The notes beneath the pieces were generated by a model, which did no database searches, had not been told where the DNA came from, and saw only the letters and a program-made list of their open reading frames with translations. Below, one piece after another: positions 32,782 to 43,112 of a stretch of DNA of 64,000 nucleotides (position 1 is its first letter; each line of letters opens with the position of its first letter). Location: assembly GCA_002151545.1 (NCBI GenBank), contig CP021237.1:5952001-6016000 (forward strand). The letters run 5' to 3'. The position numbers and the translations under genes were made by a program. This DNA comes from Sphingobacteriaceae bacterium GW460-11-11-14-LB5. Its GTDB lineage: Bacteria; Bacteroidota; Bacteroidia; Sphingobacteriales; Sphingobacteriaceae.

Positions 32782-35700
32782 ATGATGAAAAGAAATATAC
32801 TTTTTTATACATTACTTGTGGTGTGTATAATGCTTGGCACCAGTGCTTTTTCGCAGGAGAAATTTAACCTTGTGAATGGTACCGTTGTTGATAAAGAAAC
32901 AAAACAAGGCGTTCCGGGTGTATCTATTATTTTAGAAAGCACCAATAAAGGATTAACGCAAACCAACGGCAGCGGAAAATTTTCAGTTAACGTACCCGAG
33001 GGTTCTACTTTAATATTCAAGTTTATTGGTTACAATACACAGCGTGTAAAAATTACCAATCAGAATAATATTACCGTAACCATTTCTGAAGACCGCAAAG
33101 AGCTGGATCAGATTGTTATTGTGGCCTACCAGAAAAGGTCTAAACAAACCACTACAGGATCTTCTGTTTTAATTCAGGCCAAAGAGGTTCAGGATATTCC
33201 GGTTTCTAACGTTGAGCAACTTTTACAGGGTAAAGTACCGGGATTAAACATTCAGAACAATACCGGAGCGCCAGGTTTCAGGGGTTCGGTGCAAGTTCGT
33301 GGTTTATCCAGTTTAAGTATCTCGGGCAGCGGTAACGAATCATTTTTGCAGCCAACTTCACCGCTTTATATTATTGATGGTGTGCCCTTAGATGCGGATA
33401 AAGCTGCAGAGTTTGGTTTTCAGAGCCAGGGACCGGGTGTGAGTCCGCTTTCATTAATCCCTCAGGAAGATATCGAAGACATCCAGATTTTAAAAGATGC
33501 GCAGGCAACCTCTATGTATGGTTCGCGGGGTGCATACGGGGTAATTATCATCACCACCAAAAGAGGTAACTCTAAAGTTCCGAGAATTAGATATGTATCC
33601 AATTTCTTCGTTAAAACTCCACCAAAACTTCGCGAAACTTTAGGTGGTAATTCGGAAAGATCATTAAAAATCCAGCAGATTATTTTAAATGCTTCCAATG
33701 TGGACGATATCAGGCGGATTTCCAATACTTCATTCCTGGCCGATAGTTTAAATGCTTATTGGAACAACTCTACCGATTGGCAGGATGTATTTTTTCAAAA
33801 TACCTACAACCAGAGTCATAACCTGGCTTTAGATGGCGGCGATCCTCGATTTAACTATAAAGCCAACTTAGGATATTATACCGAAAAAGGGGTAATCAAA
33901 AACACTGGTTATAATCGTTACAACCTCAATATGAACATGGAGTTTAAACCAAACGATAAATTTAGATTTTTTGGTTTTATTAACGGTTCGGTAGGAAAGC
34001 AAAACAAAGGAAATGGTGTAGGTTTATTACAATCGGGGGTAGCTGCAAATGGTCAGGTATCTACCTTATTGCCGCCACCATCTTTTTATCAGGCATCAGG
34101 AGGGGTTTTATCGGCATTACAAACATTAAACGATAACAATTCCAGAAACTTAAGAACTAACGTAGAAGCACGTTACGAGTTTATTCCAGGTTTGGCTGTA
34201 TCATCTACTTTAAGTTACGATTATACTTCCGATACCGAATCTACCTTTACGCCGGCGGCGGCAAATGGGCAGTTTGCTAAGGTATACGATTATGTAGGCA
34301 GAAATTTCCAGTTGTACAATAGAAATGGGATTACCTACGCCAAAACCTTTGGCGAAAAACACAGTCTTTTTGTAAACACCTTTAACGAAATTTACAAACA
34401 GGGCGCTCAGGCTGGTATTACCCGCCAGGAAAGAACACCTAACGATCAGTTACAGGGGCCATTGGGTTACGATGCCTACTACTCGCGTGGTGGAGGGGTA
34501 TTGTCTAACTATAAAAACGCAACCATTGCATCATTTGCAGGTTCGGTATCCTACGATTATGATAAAAAATATGTAGCCGAATTTTCTTACCGTTTAGATG
34601 GTACCTCATCCAGCGGATTGGAAAATCCATATTCTAAAAACCCTTCCATTGGTTTAAGGTGGAACTTTAATAAAGAGAACTGGCTGGCCGATATGAAATG
34701 GTTATCGTACGGAAGTTTGAGGTTAACCTGGGGACAAAATATTGTGCCAACGGGTAATCTCCAAAGTATTTATGGTATTTATAACCTGAACAATAACTTT
34801 AACAATAACCCAACCATTGGAATCGATTATGATATTATTCCAAATCCTAACTTAAAACCAACCACAACAAGTCAGTACAACTTAGGTTTCGATTTAGGGT
34901 TATTTAACGATAAAATCTCTGTAAACTTCGATACCTATTTTAAAAAGGTTGATAATTTATTGTTCGACAGGCTTTTATCGAATACGACCGGATTTAATAA
35001 ACTGGCGAGTAACGATTTAGGTATTGCCAATTACGGATCGGAGATCATGATTACTGTGAGACCTGTTGCGAGCAAAGATTTTGATGTATCGGTTTCTGTA
35101 AATGGTGCACTTAACCGCGATGTGCTGTTAAAACTTCCGGCAGAATATAACGGGCAGTTCATCAAATTTGATGGTTCCGGTTACCTGCAACACAACGTTT
35201 ACCGCGTAGGTAGAAACACACTATCTAACTATTTAAGAATCAATCAGGGCGTTTACCAAACCGATGCTGATGTGCCAACCGACCCTGTAACGGGTAAGCG
35301 CTATCAATCTAACGGGCAGTTTTTCTTAGGAGGTGATCCGATTATGAAAGATGTAAACGGAGATTATATTTTAGATGGCCGCGATTACGAAGTTACCGGT
35401 AATTCCCAGCCTTTAATCACAGGTGGTCTGTCAACCAATATCAGGTATAAAAAATGGGGCTTAAATGTTTATGCCACTTACACGGCCGACAGAACCATTT
35501 TAAATAATGCCCTGGCCGACAGGATAGCCATTATGCGCGATCCCTATTCATTAAAATCGGTGGTGCCATTAAACGACCTTAACATCTGGACCAAACCAGG
35601 GGATATTGCAAAATACCCATATCCGTATGATTACAAAAGGTTTGATCAGATCCAGCCATTAAGGGCCGACCAAACACTTTGGCAGGAAAGCGGAACCTAT

Positions 35701-35934
35701 TTAAAAATAAGTAATGTAACCCTTTCTTACATGTTCGATAAAAAGTTTATCGCCCGTTTCGGAATGAGCAGTTTAAGGGTATATGCCTCTACAGATAACC
35801 TGATTACTTTTTCTAAGTACACCGGGCCAAATCCTGAAAACGTAACCACACTGGGTCGCGATATTTCTACAGGATATCCTGTTCCGCGTACTTATAACAT
35901 TGGTGTACAGTTAGAACTTAATACAGGCAATTAA
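32782..35934 (+). CDS. SusC/RagA-type TonB-dependent transporter, second copy in the operon
   Basis: A 1050-aa outer-membrane transporter. It has a signal peptide (to FSQ near 25), then a classical CarboxypepD-regulatory domain (VNGTVVDKETKQGVPGVSII, about 28-105), a plug near 115-260 (GKVPGLNIQNNTGAPGFRGS, PLYIIDGVPLDADKA, IQILKDAQATSMYGSRGAYG) and a large barrel ending in YNIGVQLELNTGN. It differs from the first SusC of the operon in its N-terminus, so the two pairs probably recognise related but distinct ligands or were acquired by duplication. A SusD gene follows after 11 bp. Confidence 0.9.
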   Translation: MMKRNILFYTLLVVCIMLGTSAFSQEKFNLVNGTVVDKETKQGVPGVSIILESTNKGLTQTNGSGKFSVNVPEGSTLIFKFIGYNTQRVKITNQNNITVTISEDRKELDQIVIVAYQKRSKQTTTGSSVLIQAKEVQDIPVSNVEQLLQGKVPGLNIQNNTGAPGFRGSVQVRGLSSLSISGSGNESFLQPTSPLYIIDGVPLDADKAAEFGFQSQGPGVSPLSLIPQEDIEDIQILKDAQATSMYGSRGAYGVIIITTKRGNSKVPRIRYVSNFFVKTPPKLRETLGGNSERSLKIQQIILNASNVDDIRRISNTSFLADSLNAYWNNSTDWQDVFFQNTYNQSHNLALDGGDPRFNYKANLGYYTEKGVIKNTGYNRYNLNMNMEFKPNDKFRFFGFINGSVGKQNKGNGVGLLQSGVAANGQVSTLLPPPSFYQASGGVLSALQTLNDNNSRNLRTNVEARYEFIPGLAVSSTLSYDYTSDTESTFTPAAANGQFAKVYDYVGRNFQLYNRNGITYAKTFGEKHSLFVNTFNEIYKQGAQAGITRQERTPNDQLQGPLGYDAYYSRGGGVLSNYKNATIASFAGSVSYDYDKKYVAEFSYRLDGTSSSGLENPYSKNPSIGLRWNFNKENWLADMKWLSYGSLRLTWGQNIVPTGNLQSIYGIYNLNNNFNNNPTIGIDYDIIPNPNLKPTTTSQYNLGFDLGLFNDKISVNFDTYFKKVDNLLFDRLLSNTTGFNKLASNDLGIANYGSEIMITVRPVASKDFDVSVSVNGALNRDVLLKLPAEYNGQFIKFDGSGYLQHNVYRVGRNTLSNYLRINQGVYQTDADVPTDPVTGKRYQSNGQFFLGGDPIMKDVNGDYILDGRDYEVTGNSQPLITGGLSTNIRYKKWGLNVYATYTADRTILNNALADRIAIMRDPYSLKSVVPLNDLNIWTKPGDIAKYPYPYDYKRFDQIQPLRADQTLWQESGTYLKISNVTLSYMFDKKFIARFGMSSLRVYASTDNLITFSKYTGPNPENVTTLGRDISTGYPVPRTYNIGVQLELNTGN

Positions 35935-35945
35935 TAGATATTATT

Positions 35946-37469
35946 ATGAAAAAGTTTATCATTTATTCTTTGATTTTAGCAGCATCGTTTTCATTGCCTG
36001 CTTGTAAAAAGTTTCTGGATATCCAACCTTTAGATAAGTTATCAGGAAATAACTTCTTCCAATCTAAAGAAGATGTAGAAGCCAATATTTACGATTTATC
36101 GCGTATTGTTTTCGGTAAGTTTAACGAAACGCATTTTATAGGCGCAACAGGCGAATACCGCTCTGGCGAAGTATTATACGAAAGCCAGTCTGATTTAGCA
36201 CCAGCCCGCGAGTTTGTCGAAATTTTAGGTAAAAACAACCTGTTAGGTTTATTATCAGGCGGTCGCCCATGGGATTTTTACAACTTCAACAGAATTACCG
36301 ATTGGACCGATTATTACCGTGCGATACAAGGTGCCAACATTCTAATTGCGAAGCTGGACGAAGGTGTACCCGGACTTAGCGATGTGCAGAAAAACCAGTA
36401 TAAAGCTGAGGCTGCATTTATCCGTTCGCTAAGTTATTTTATCATGGTCAGGTTATATGGCGATGTGGTGTATTATACCGATGCTTTCCACTCTACAGCT
36501 TTGCCTCGCGAAAATTTTGTTTCCGTATTAAACAAATGTATAGCTGATCTTAAAACCTATAAAAATCAAATTCCATGGACCTATACCGACCCATCTTTAA
36601 AAGGAGTAAGGGCCAGCCGCGGGAGCATCATTGCCTTAATTATGGAAATGAACATGTGGAATGCGGGTTTTGATGCCAACAATTCGAAAAAATATTATCA
36701 GGAAACTGCCGATTTAGGTCGCGAAATGATTGCCAGCGGTGCATACAGGTTATTGCCGATTACAGAATGGGCTACCGTAATTAAAGGAAGATCAGACGAG
36801 AGTTTGTTCGAGTTTTACCGCAGTATAAACTACGGCGATCAAAATACCAACACTGCGCCTGTGGCCGATATGTTTTTGCATTATCCATACAAAAGGCCAG
36901 AATATACCCACCGGGTAAGTTTTGCTTATTTCAGAGGAGAATACATGCAGAAAATTTTTCAGGATGGTAGCGATAAGCGAATTACCACCTGGTTTAACGA
37001 AGATATTTATGCCGATAATGGAAAATTTATGATGTTAAAATTTGCGCAGAATTCTTTCTCAACCGGTGAAGAAGATGCCAACCCTGATAACACATTCATG
37101 ATTTTCAGGTATGGTGGCGAAATTTTACTCGCCGCAGAAGCACTTGCCGATTTAGGAGAAGACGCCGAAGCCACTAAGCTGGTGAATATGGTAAGAGACA
37201 GGGCGCAGGCATCAAGATATGCTGGTGGGGGTGGCTCTACCCTAAAGGATTTTATTTTTTACGAAAGATCCAGAGAATTAATTGGCGAAGGGCACCATTA
37301 TTTCGATTTGGTGCGTACCAAAAGAATTTTAAGCAGCCAATGGTCGTACAACGTACTTACTTCAGATAAATTTAGCCGTGGCGCATGGACCTGGCCAATA
37401 AACGGAAATGCTTTAAATAACAATCCATTTATGCGGTTAAACGATTATTGGGTTAATGGTGGTAATTAA
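35946..37469 (+). CDS. SusD/RagB-type nutrient-binding lipoprotein, second copy
   Basis: A 507-aa lipoprotein with lipobox LPAC (Cys near 20) followed by KKFLDIQPLDKL, the classical SusD opening. The TPR-like core shows EAAFIRSLSYFIMVRLYGDVVY near 155-176, and the C-terminus has FIFYERSRELIGEGHHYFDLVR. It pairs with the SusC gene 11 bp upstream. The ligand is unknown, presumably an oligosaccharide shared with the first pair. Confidence 0.9.
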   Translation: MKKFIIYSLILAASFSLPACKKFLDIQPLDKLSGNNFFQSKEDVEANIYDLSRIVFGKFNETHFIGATGEYRSGEVLYESQSDLAPAREFVEILGKNNLLGLLSGGRPWDFYNFNRITDWTDYYRAIQGANILIAKLDEGVPGLSDVQKNQYKAEAAFIRSLSYFIMVRLYGDVVYYTDAFHSTALPRENFVSVLNKCIADLKTYKNQIPWTYTDPSLKGVRASRGSIIALIMEMNMWNAGFDANNSKKYYQETADLGREMIASGAYRLLPITEWATVIKGRSDESLFEFYRSINYGDQNTNTAPVADMFLHYPYKRPEYTHRVSFAYFRGEYMQKIFQDGSDKRITTWFNEDIYADNGKFMMLKFAQNSFSTGEEDANPDNTFMIFRYGGEILLAAEALADLGEDAEATKLVNMVRDRAQASRYAGGGGSTLKDFIFYERSRELIGEGHHYFDLVRTKRILSSQWSYNVLTSDKFSRGAWTWPINGNALNNNPFMRLNDYWVNGGN

Positions 37470-37493
37470 TTTTAAATAGAAATTATACAAGAT

Positions 37494-38246
37494 ATGAAAA
37501 AGCTAATTATTGCATGTGCAGCACTTTTACTTGTTTTAAATGCCTGTAAGCGTGATGAGTATTATATAGATGGAGGGAAGGCGAAGGCAGAATTTGATGG
37601 GAACATGATGCAGTATCTTCAGGCCAAAAAAGTGCCTTTTGATACAGTGGCCCAAATTGTAAAACTGGCTGGGATGGAACAACAGTTCAGTTCGGAGAAT
37701 TTCACCTTTTTTGCTTTTGATGATGATGTAGTGCGGAGAACAATCGGCAATATCCACACCAACGAAAGAGATAGAAACCCAAAGTTCGAATCCTTAAACC
37801 AATTACTTTATGAATCGGGAAGAGATACCGTAAAAACCCTCGATCAGATCAGTCCGGCCGTTTGGCGTAAATACCTGCAACGTTATATGTTTAAAGGTGT
37901 AAACATGTTAAAAGATTATCCGCAGATCGATCTGAACTTAAGAAGTATTTACCCTGGCGCCCTACACTACGATTATAACAATGATGTAGCCAACATTGGG
38001 GTCGTTTTTTACGATGCCAACGGAATTAAATACATCGGTTACAGGCAGCTTGTGCTCTCTTATATCCCCGATGTATCAAAACCGAACGATAACTGGTACC
38101 CCAATTATGTTGCATCATCTGATATTAAACCCACCAACGGAATGGTACACTCGTTAAGATACCAGGGTGCTTACCTCGGTTTCAATTTATATGAGTTTTT
38201 TAATGATGTATATAACACTGGTTTAACACCAAGTAATAATAATTAG
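37494..38246 (+). CDS. Fasciclin-like lipoprotein
   Basis: A 250-aa lipoprotein (lipobox LNAC, Cys at 18). The mature part resembles the fasciclin domain of the gene at 30528 (DGNMMQYLQAKKVPFDTVAQIVKLAG, FTFFAFDDDVVRR, then SDIKPTNGMVHSLRY) but lacks the discoidin module. Fasciclin modules mediate adhesion or ligand contacts; here it likely is a surface accessory of the second SusCD pair. Confidence 0.75.
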   Translation: MKKLIIACAALLLVLNACKRDEYYIDGGKAKAEFDGNMMQYLQAKKVPFDTVAQIVKLAGMEQQFSSENFTFFAFDDDVVRRTIGNIHTNERDRNPKFESLNQLLYESGRDTVKTLDQISPAVWRKYLQRYMFKGVNMLKDYPQIDLNLRSIYPGALHYDYNNDVANIGVVFYDANGIKYIGYRQLVLSYIPDVSKPNDNWYPNYVASSDIKPTNGMVHSLRYQGAYLGFNLYEFFNDVYNTGLTPSNNN

Positions 38247-38274
38247 CCTGTTATAATTTTAAAAGAATAGAATC

Positions 38275-39894
38275 ATGAAAAAAATAAAATACATGCTAAT
38301 CGTATTTTTTCTATGCTCCTTAGTTATACAGGGATGTAAGAAAGAAGAAGAATTAGGCGAAGATCCATATGCAGATGGGAAGGCTCCACTGGGTATCAGC
38401 ATTAGCCAAACTTTATTACCGGTTCCGGCAGAAGGGATTGTAGGTACTACCGTAACCGTACAGGCCAAAGGTTTACTGCCTTTTAAAGATAAATTAACGT
38501 TTATGTTCAACGGCGAAAAAGCAGAAGTGCTTAGCGTTACCGAATCGGCTATCGTGGTGAAGGTTCCCGATGCCGGAAGTACAGGGATCACCTCCATTGC
38601 TATTGGCGATCAGCTGATTTTAGGTCCGCAGTTTACGGTATCAGGCCTGATAAAAAACGACATCACCTTTAAGGCAACAGCCGGAACAAATGGTTATGTG
38701 AGTCAGTTTTACGAAATGATTGATGGCAGGGCACTGGTACTTGGCAGTTTTACCAATTATGATAATAAAGGATTAATTACACCGATTAACAGAATTGCCA
38801 GAACCTCTTTAGATGGCGATTACGACCGTACTTTCAGAACAGGCAGGGGCGCAAATGGCTCGCTATCAAGAGTAATCGAAATTGGCGGACGTTTCATCAT
38901 CGCCGGTGGCTTTAGTGGCTATAACCAGCGTACAGAGCACATCAGCAATATAACCAGTTTATATCCTAATGGCGCTATTGATACCATTAAAATCCAAACC
39001 AAGCGGAAACCAACCTTAACCGATACGGTTACCCAAAAATGGTTTCCTAAATTTAATGGTGGTACCAACGAATACATTAGCCGCATTTACCCGCATCAGG
39101 GCAAAATTCTGGCAACAGGTAATTTCAGGTATTACGTAAAAAGAACTTACGATAAAGACAATTACGATTTTACCAGAGATACCGTAATTCTGGATAGTAC
39201 CGAAATCCGCCAGATTTTAAGGTTCAATTTAGATGGTTCTCTAGATAAAACCTATCGTTTTAATACCGCAACCAATAAAGGTAATGTGAGTGCAAATGGC
39301 CCTATTGATACCTATATGCATACCGATGCCGCCAACCTTGAAAAGTTAATGGTGTTTGGAAACTTCAGCACCTTCGATGATCAGCCTGCAGTACGTATTT
39401 TAAGGTTAAATGCCAATGGCACTAAAGATGCAAGCTTTAACCCAGGTAGTGGGGTAGATAACGCGATAACATCACTTACCTATAATGCCACCACCAGAAA
39501 ATACCTGATTACTGGCGCATTTACAAAGTACAATGGTAAACCTGTATACGGAATGGCCCTAATTAATGAAGATGGCAGTCTGGATGAATCTTTCACCGCT
39601 AAATTCTTCGAAGGCGGTTACCCTTATTTTGCCCGCCAGCTTTCAGGAGGATTAATTGTAGTAAGCGGTGGTTTTAAAAAGTACAACAACGTAACCAGAA
39701 ACGGTTTTATGGTGCTTACCCCTGCAGGACTGCTTGCGCCGGGATATAATGCTACCGGACCATTTTCGGGAGGCCTTTCTGATGTGATTGAAACGAAATC
39801 TGCAGACGGCAAAAAAGCACTGTTATTAATCGGAGGTTTTAACCGCTTTGATAACCAACCTTTTTATAACATCGTTAGGGTAACGATCGAATAA
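38275..39894 (+). CDS. Lipoprotein with IPT/TIG domain and delta-60 beta-propeller (DUF5008-like)
   Basis: A 539-aa lipoprotein (lipobox VIQGC, Cys near 21). An IPT/TIG-like Ig domain lies near 38-125 (GISISQTLLPVPAEGIVGTT). From about 135 to the end, repeats of the DUF5122/delta-60 type are visible: a strand ending with G(D/S)LDxxF-like phrases such as NLDGSLDKTYRF, NANGTKDASFNPGSGVDNAI and NEDGSLDESF, each about 50 residues. This architecture matches the DUF5008-type surface proteins of Bacteroidota PULs. Probably a surface glycan-binding protein of the operon. Confidence 0.72.
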   Translation: MKKIKYMLIVFFLCSLVIQGCKKEEELGEDPYADGKAPLGISISQTLLPVPAEGIVGTTVTVQAKGLLPFKDKLTFMFNGEKAEVLSVTESAIVVKVPDAGSTGITSIAIGDQLILGPQFTVSGLIKNDITFKATAGTNGYVSQFYEMIDGRALVLGSFTNYDNKGLITPINRIARTSLDGDYDRTFRTGRGANGSLSRVIEIGGRFIIAGGFSGYNQRTEHISNITSLYPNGAIDTIKIQTKRKPTLTDTVTQKWFPKFNGGTNEYISRIYPHQGKILATGNFRYYVKRTYDKDNYDFTRDTVILDSTEIRQILRFNLDGSLDKTYRFNTATNKGNVSANGPIDTYMHTDAANLEKLMVFGNFSTFDDQPAVRILRLNANGTKDASFNPGSGVDNAITSLTYNATTRKYLITGAFTKYNGKPVYGMALINEDGSLDESFTAKFFEGGYPYFARQLSGGLIVVSGGFKKYNNVTRNGFMVLTPAGLLAPGYNATGPFSGGLSDVIETKSADGKKALLLIGGFNRFDNQPFYNIVRVTIE

Positions 39895-39921
39895 CCAGAA
39901 GCCAATTAAATATAAATTAAG

Positions 39922-41625
39922 ATGAGCATGACGAAAAAATATAAATTGCTGCTGGCTTTAATGGCCACCGTAATTACAACAGCCATATTTTCCTGCAATA
40001 AAGATTTCGATAGAAAACTTGTAGATAAAGACGGTACCGATACCACAAAAGTAAGATACGGAAGCCGTAAGATTTTATACCTGGTGGTTGATGGAGCAAG
40101 GGGACAATCGGTAGCGGCAGCTAATATTCCAAATATTACGGCGCTTTTACCACATTCCGTTTACAGTTGGGTGAGCTTAAATGAACCCGAAGCTACACAG
40201 AATGCCAGCAACTGGGCGAGTATGTTAACCGGAGTGAAAAAGGCGAAACACCTGGTAAATGATGATAACCTGAGTAATAATAACCTGCAGAATTACCCGG
40301 TCATCTTTAAAAGAATTAAAGAGAGCAGACCACAGACCAAAATTGTGGCACATACCCCATCTCCGGTTTTTAAATCATTAACAACAGGTGCAGATATCAG
40401 CACTTTGGCCACCAACGATGATCAGGTTAAAGCTTCGGTAATTAACGATTTAAATACCGATACCGCTTCAGTAATTTTAGGCCACTTTACCGATGTGGAT
40501 AAAGCCGGCGCACAATATGGTTACGATAATTCGTTCCCGAACTATAAATCGGCAATAGAAAAATTCGATACCGGAGTGGGCGAGATGATGGCTGCATTAA
40601 AAAAACGTCCTAATTATGTTAACGAAGACTGGCTGGTTATTATCGCCTCTAGTGATGGTGGTGCATTTACCCTTCCACCCAATACCGACGATCAAACCAT
40701 TTTTAGCAAACCGGCAAATAATGCTTTTATCATTTACTATAGCGCCAGTTATAATAAACGAATCCTGGTAAAGCCTTTTACAGGTAACCGGTATTTGGGT
40801 AAAACCGTAAAAATGACTGGTACAGCCATTAGGGCTGAAGTGGCCAGCGAAGATGCAGGTGTTTACAATATAGATGATACCACCAAAATGACCATCGAGC
40901 TTAAAGTTAAAAAGAACCGGGAGCAGATTTCATATCCGAGTATTTTAGGTAAAAGAAACGAATGGTCTAGTGGTCACCCGAGTGTGGGTTGGGTTATTTA
41001 TTTAGAAGACCGTTACTGGTATTTCGAATGGAGGGGTACAAAAGATGGCGATTACCGTCAATGCAGAGGTGCTGATATCGTTCAGGGCAGATGGGAAAAT
41101 CTTTCGGTTAAATTAGAACAACGCGGTAACCAAAGGTTTATCAGAACTTATACCAACGGAAAATTTAACAACGAGTTAGAAATTACCGGATCGGGTTCTT
41201 TAGCTAATTCGAATGCATTGAAACTGGGTTATTTAAATGGCCAGGGCCATGGAGAGCCTGATTATTACGTAACCGACATCCGTTTCTTTAAACTAGCTGT
41301 TCCGGATGGTGTAATTGAGCAATACTCTTGCGAAACATCAATCGATCAGAGCCACCCTTCATACAACTTCCTGGTTGGCTATTGGCCGGCAACTGATGGC
41401 AATGGCGATAAGATGATTGATCTTTCTTCACAGGCCCGCGATTTTAAATTGCAGGGACCATACGTTTGGGAAAATTTTAACGATTTAATCTGTCCGCCTT
41501 CAACCAGCTCCTTAGCGCTCCTGGTTCCGCAAACCACTGATATACCCGCACAAATGGTGAACTGGTTAAAAATTGCCAATAACCAGCGATGGGCGCTTGA
41601 TGGCAGGGTTTGGTTAGACCAATAA
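39922..41625 (+). CDS. Degenerate phosphodiesterase-fold lipoprotein with LamG-like domain (DUF4983)
   Basis: A 567-aa lipoprotein (lipobox IFSC). Residues about 45-280 resemble type I phosphodiesterase/alkaline-phosphatase-fold proteins: ILYLVVDGARG with the first metal Asp, NASNWASMLTG where active members have the Thr/Ser nucleophile loop, HFTDVDKAGAQYGYD where DxxGH is expected, and VIIASSDGGAF where the canonical SDHG His is replaced by Gly. The missing His ligands suggest a non-catalytic binding protein. Residues about 300-470 form a LamG/concanavalin-like sandwich (NLSVKLEQRGNQRFIRTYTNG), typical of DUF4983 proteins. Confidence 0.7.
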   Translation: MSMTKKYKLLLALMATVITTAIFSCNKDFDRKLVDKDGTDTTKVRYGSRKILYLVVDGARGQSVAAANIPNITALLPHSVYSWVSLNEPEATQNASNWASMLTGVKKAKHLVNDDNLSNNNLQNYPVIFKRIKESRPQTKIVAHTPSPVFKSLTTGADISTLATNDDQVKASVINDLNTDTASVILGHFTDVDKAGAQYGYDNSFPNYKSAIEKFDTGVGEMMAALKKRPNYVNEDWLVIIASSDGGAFTLPPNTDDQTIFSKPANNAFIIYYSASYNKRILVKPFTGNRYLGKTVKMTGTAIRAEVASEDAGVYNIDDTTKMTIELKVKKNREQISYPSILGKRNEWSSGHPSVGWVIYLEDRYWYFEWRGTKDGDYRQCRGADIVQGRWENLSVKLEQRGNQRFIRTYTNGKFNNELEITGSGSLANSNALKLGYLNGQGHGEPDYYVTDIRFFKLAVPDGVIEQYSCETSIDQSHPSYNFLVGYWPATDGNGDKMIDLSSQARDFKLQGPYVWENFNDLICPPSTSSLALLVPQTTDIPAQMVNWLKIANNQRWALDGRVWLDQ

Positions 41626-41654
41626 ACAAGAATATGATCATTTAAATATCGAAC

Positions 41655-43100
41655 ATGAAAAAAATTATATACACCGTATTAATGGGTTTGACAATCATGA
41701 TTGTTGCCTATTCTTGTAAAGAATCTCAAATAGATGATTTGGATCTACCGCCTTCGGCAAGCAGAAGTATTACCGGCGAAGGAATTGTTGTGGGCAATGT
41801 ATCAATAGATAACCAGTTTGTTAAAGTTCCCTTCAAAATTTCCCTTTCTGGAACTGCGGAAGAAGCTTTTCAGGTAGGCTTAACCCTAAATAACGATACG
41901 GTAACGCAATTAATCAATAATGGTGGTTTAACCAATGCGGTGCTCATGCCTTCCGCTGCGGTAGAATATCCAAACGTAATTAATGTGTCGTATGGAACAG
42001 ATAATGCCGAAGGAGTGGCCATTGTTCGCCGCTCGGTATTGGAGCGTTATTTTGGTAAAAAAGTGGTTTTTGCCTTAAAACTTTCAGCACCAGGTAAAGG
42101 CAATAAAATTGCCAATGGTAAATCGAATATCCTGGTGATCATCAACACCGAAGAATTATTAAAATCTACCGATATCCATTTTTTAAGTTTTCAGGGTGGA
42201 GGGATTTATAACGTAACTCAGGGACCTAACTATCAGGTAGGACCTGCTGGGGTTATTATCCCCCTCATTATCAGTCTCGATAATGCACCTTCAACAGCCT
42301 TTAATGTGAAAATCAGGGATAATGTAGATACTATTGCCACCCTGGTATCAAGCGGGGTATTGCCGGCAAATGCGATTCACCTGGCGGCTAAAGATTTTAC
42401 TATCGATACTTTGGTGAGATTTAATACCGGTGCAACGAATGCCATAGTGAGGTTATCTATTCCATGGCCGGTATTCGATGCAAATATTGTGGCCAATAAA
42501 AAATTCGCCTTTGCCTTAAGCTTGAGCGATAATACCAATCATGTTATCCATCCTACAAAAGGAAAAGTAATTGTGGTGGTTGATCCAAGTGTAAACCTGG
42601 ATAACAACTCGCCAATTATTGGAAATGGAACAGGTTTGATTGCCAAATATTACACCAATACACAACTGGCACCAGACGACGGGCGCGAGCCTTTTGCAAC
42701 CCGGGTAGATGGTACGATCGAATTCTCGGGCGATGGCTGGCCGGATAATGTAAAAAATACTGCCGGCGCTTCTTTGAGCAGGGATAACTTCGCTACCAAA
42801 TGGGTGGGCGAGTTCCTGGCACCGGTAAGGGGCGACTATATTTTCTATCAAACCCGTTGGGATGATGGATCGAGACTATTTATCAACGGAAAAGCCATTA
42901 TCGACGATTATACCACACAGTGGGATAAACCAGAACGAAAAGCAACCATTCGTTTAGAACGTGGTATCAGATATAAAATTGAAGCACATCACCGCGAAAA
43001 TGTTGGCGGACAACAGGCATATCTCGAATATGAAGTTCCATCAGCAGGTATAACCGGTAAACGTGCCGTACCAAGAACACAATTATTTCCAACTCCTTAA
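41655..43100 (+). CDS. Lipoprotein with two DUF1735-like domains and a PA14 domain
   Basis: A 481-aa lipoprotein (lipobox VAYSC, Cys near 21). Two consecutive Ig-like BT_3987/DUF1735-type domains cover about 45-170 and 175-312 (VKVPFKISLSGTAEEAFQVG; VIIPLIISLDNAPSTAFNVK). Residues about 325-481 form a PA14 domain (GLIAKYYTNTQLAPDD, FATKWVGEFLAPVRGDYIFY, GSRLFINGKAIIDDY), a carbohydrate-binding beta-barrel. It is most likely a surface glycan-binding protein of the operon. Confidence 0.78.
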   Translation: MKKIIYTVLMGLTIMIVAYSCKESQIDDLDLPPSASRSITGEGIVVGNVSIDNQFVKVPFKISLSGTAEEAFQVGLTLNNDTVTQLINNGGLTNAVLMPSAAVEYPNVINVSYGTDNAEGVAIVRRSVLERYFGKKVVFALKLSAPGKGNKIANGKSNILVIINTEELLKSTDIHFLSFQGGGIYNVTQGPNYQVGPAGVIIPLIISLDNAPSTAFNVKIRDNVDTIATLVSSGVLPANAIHLAAKDFTIDTLVRFNTGATNAIVRLSIPWPVFDANIVANKKFAFALSLSDNTNHVIHPTKGKVIVVVDPSVNLDNNSPIIGNGTGLIAKYYTNTQLAPDDGREPFATRVDGTIEFSGDGWPDNVKNTAGASLSRDNFATKWVGEFLAPVRGDYIFYQTRWDDGSRLFINGKAIIDDYTTQWDKPERKATIRLERGIRYKIEAHHRENVGGQQAYLEYEVPSAGITGKRAVPRTQLFPTP

Positions 43101-43112
43101 ACTTGAATAGAT

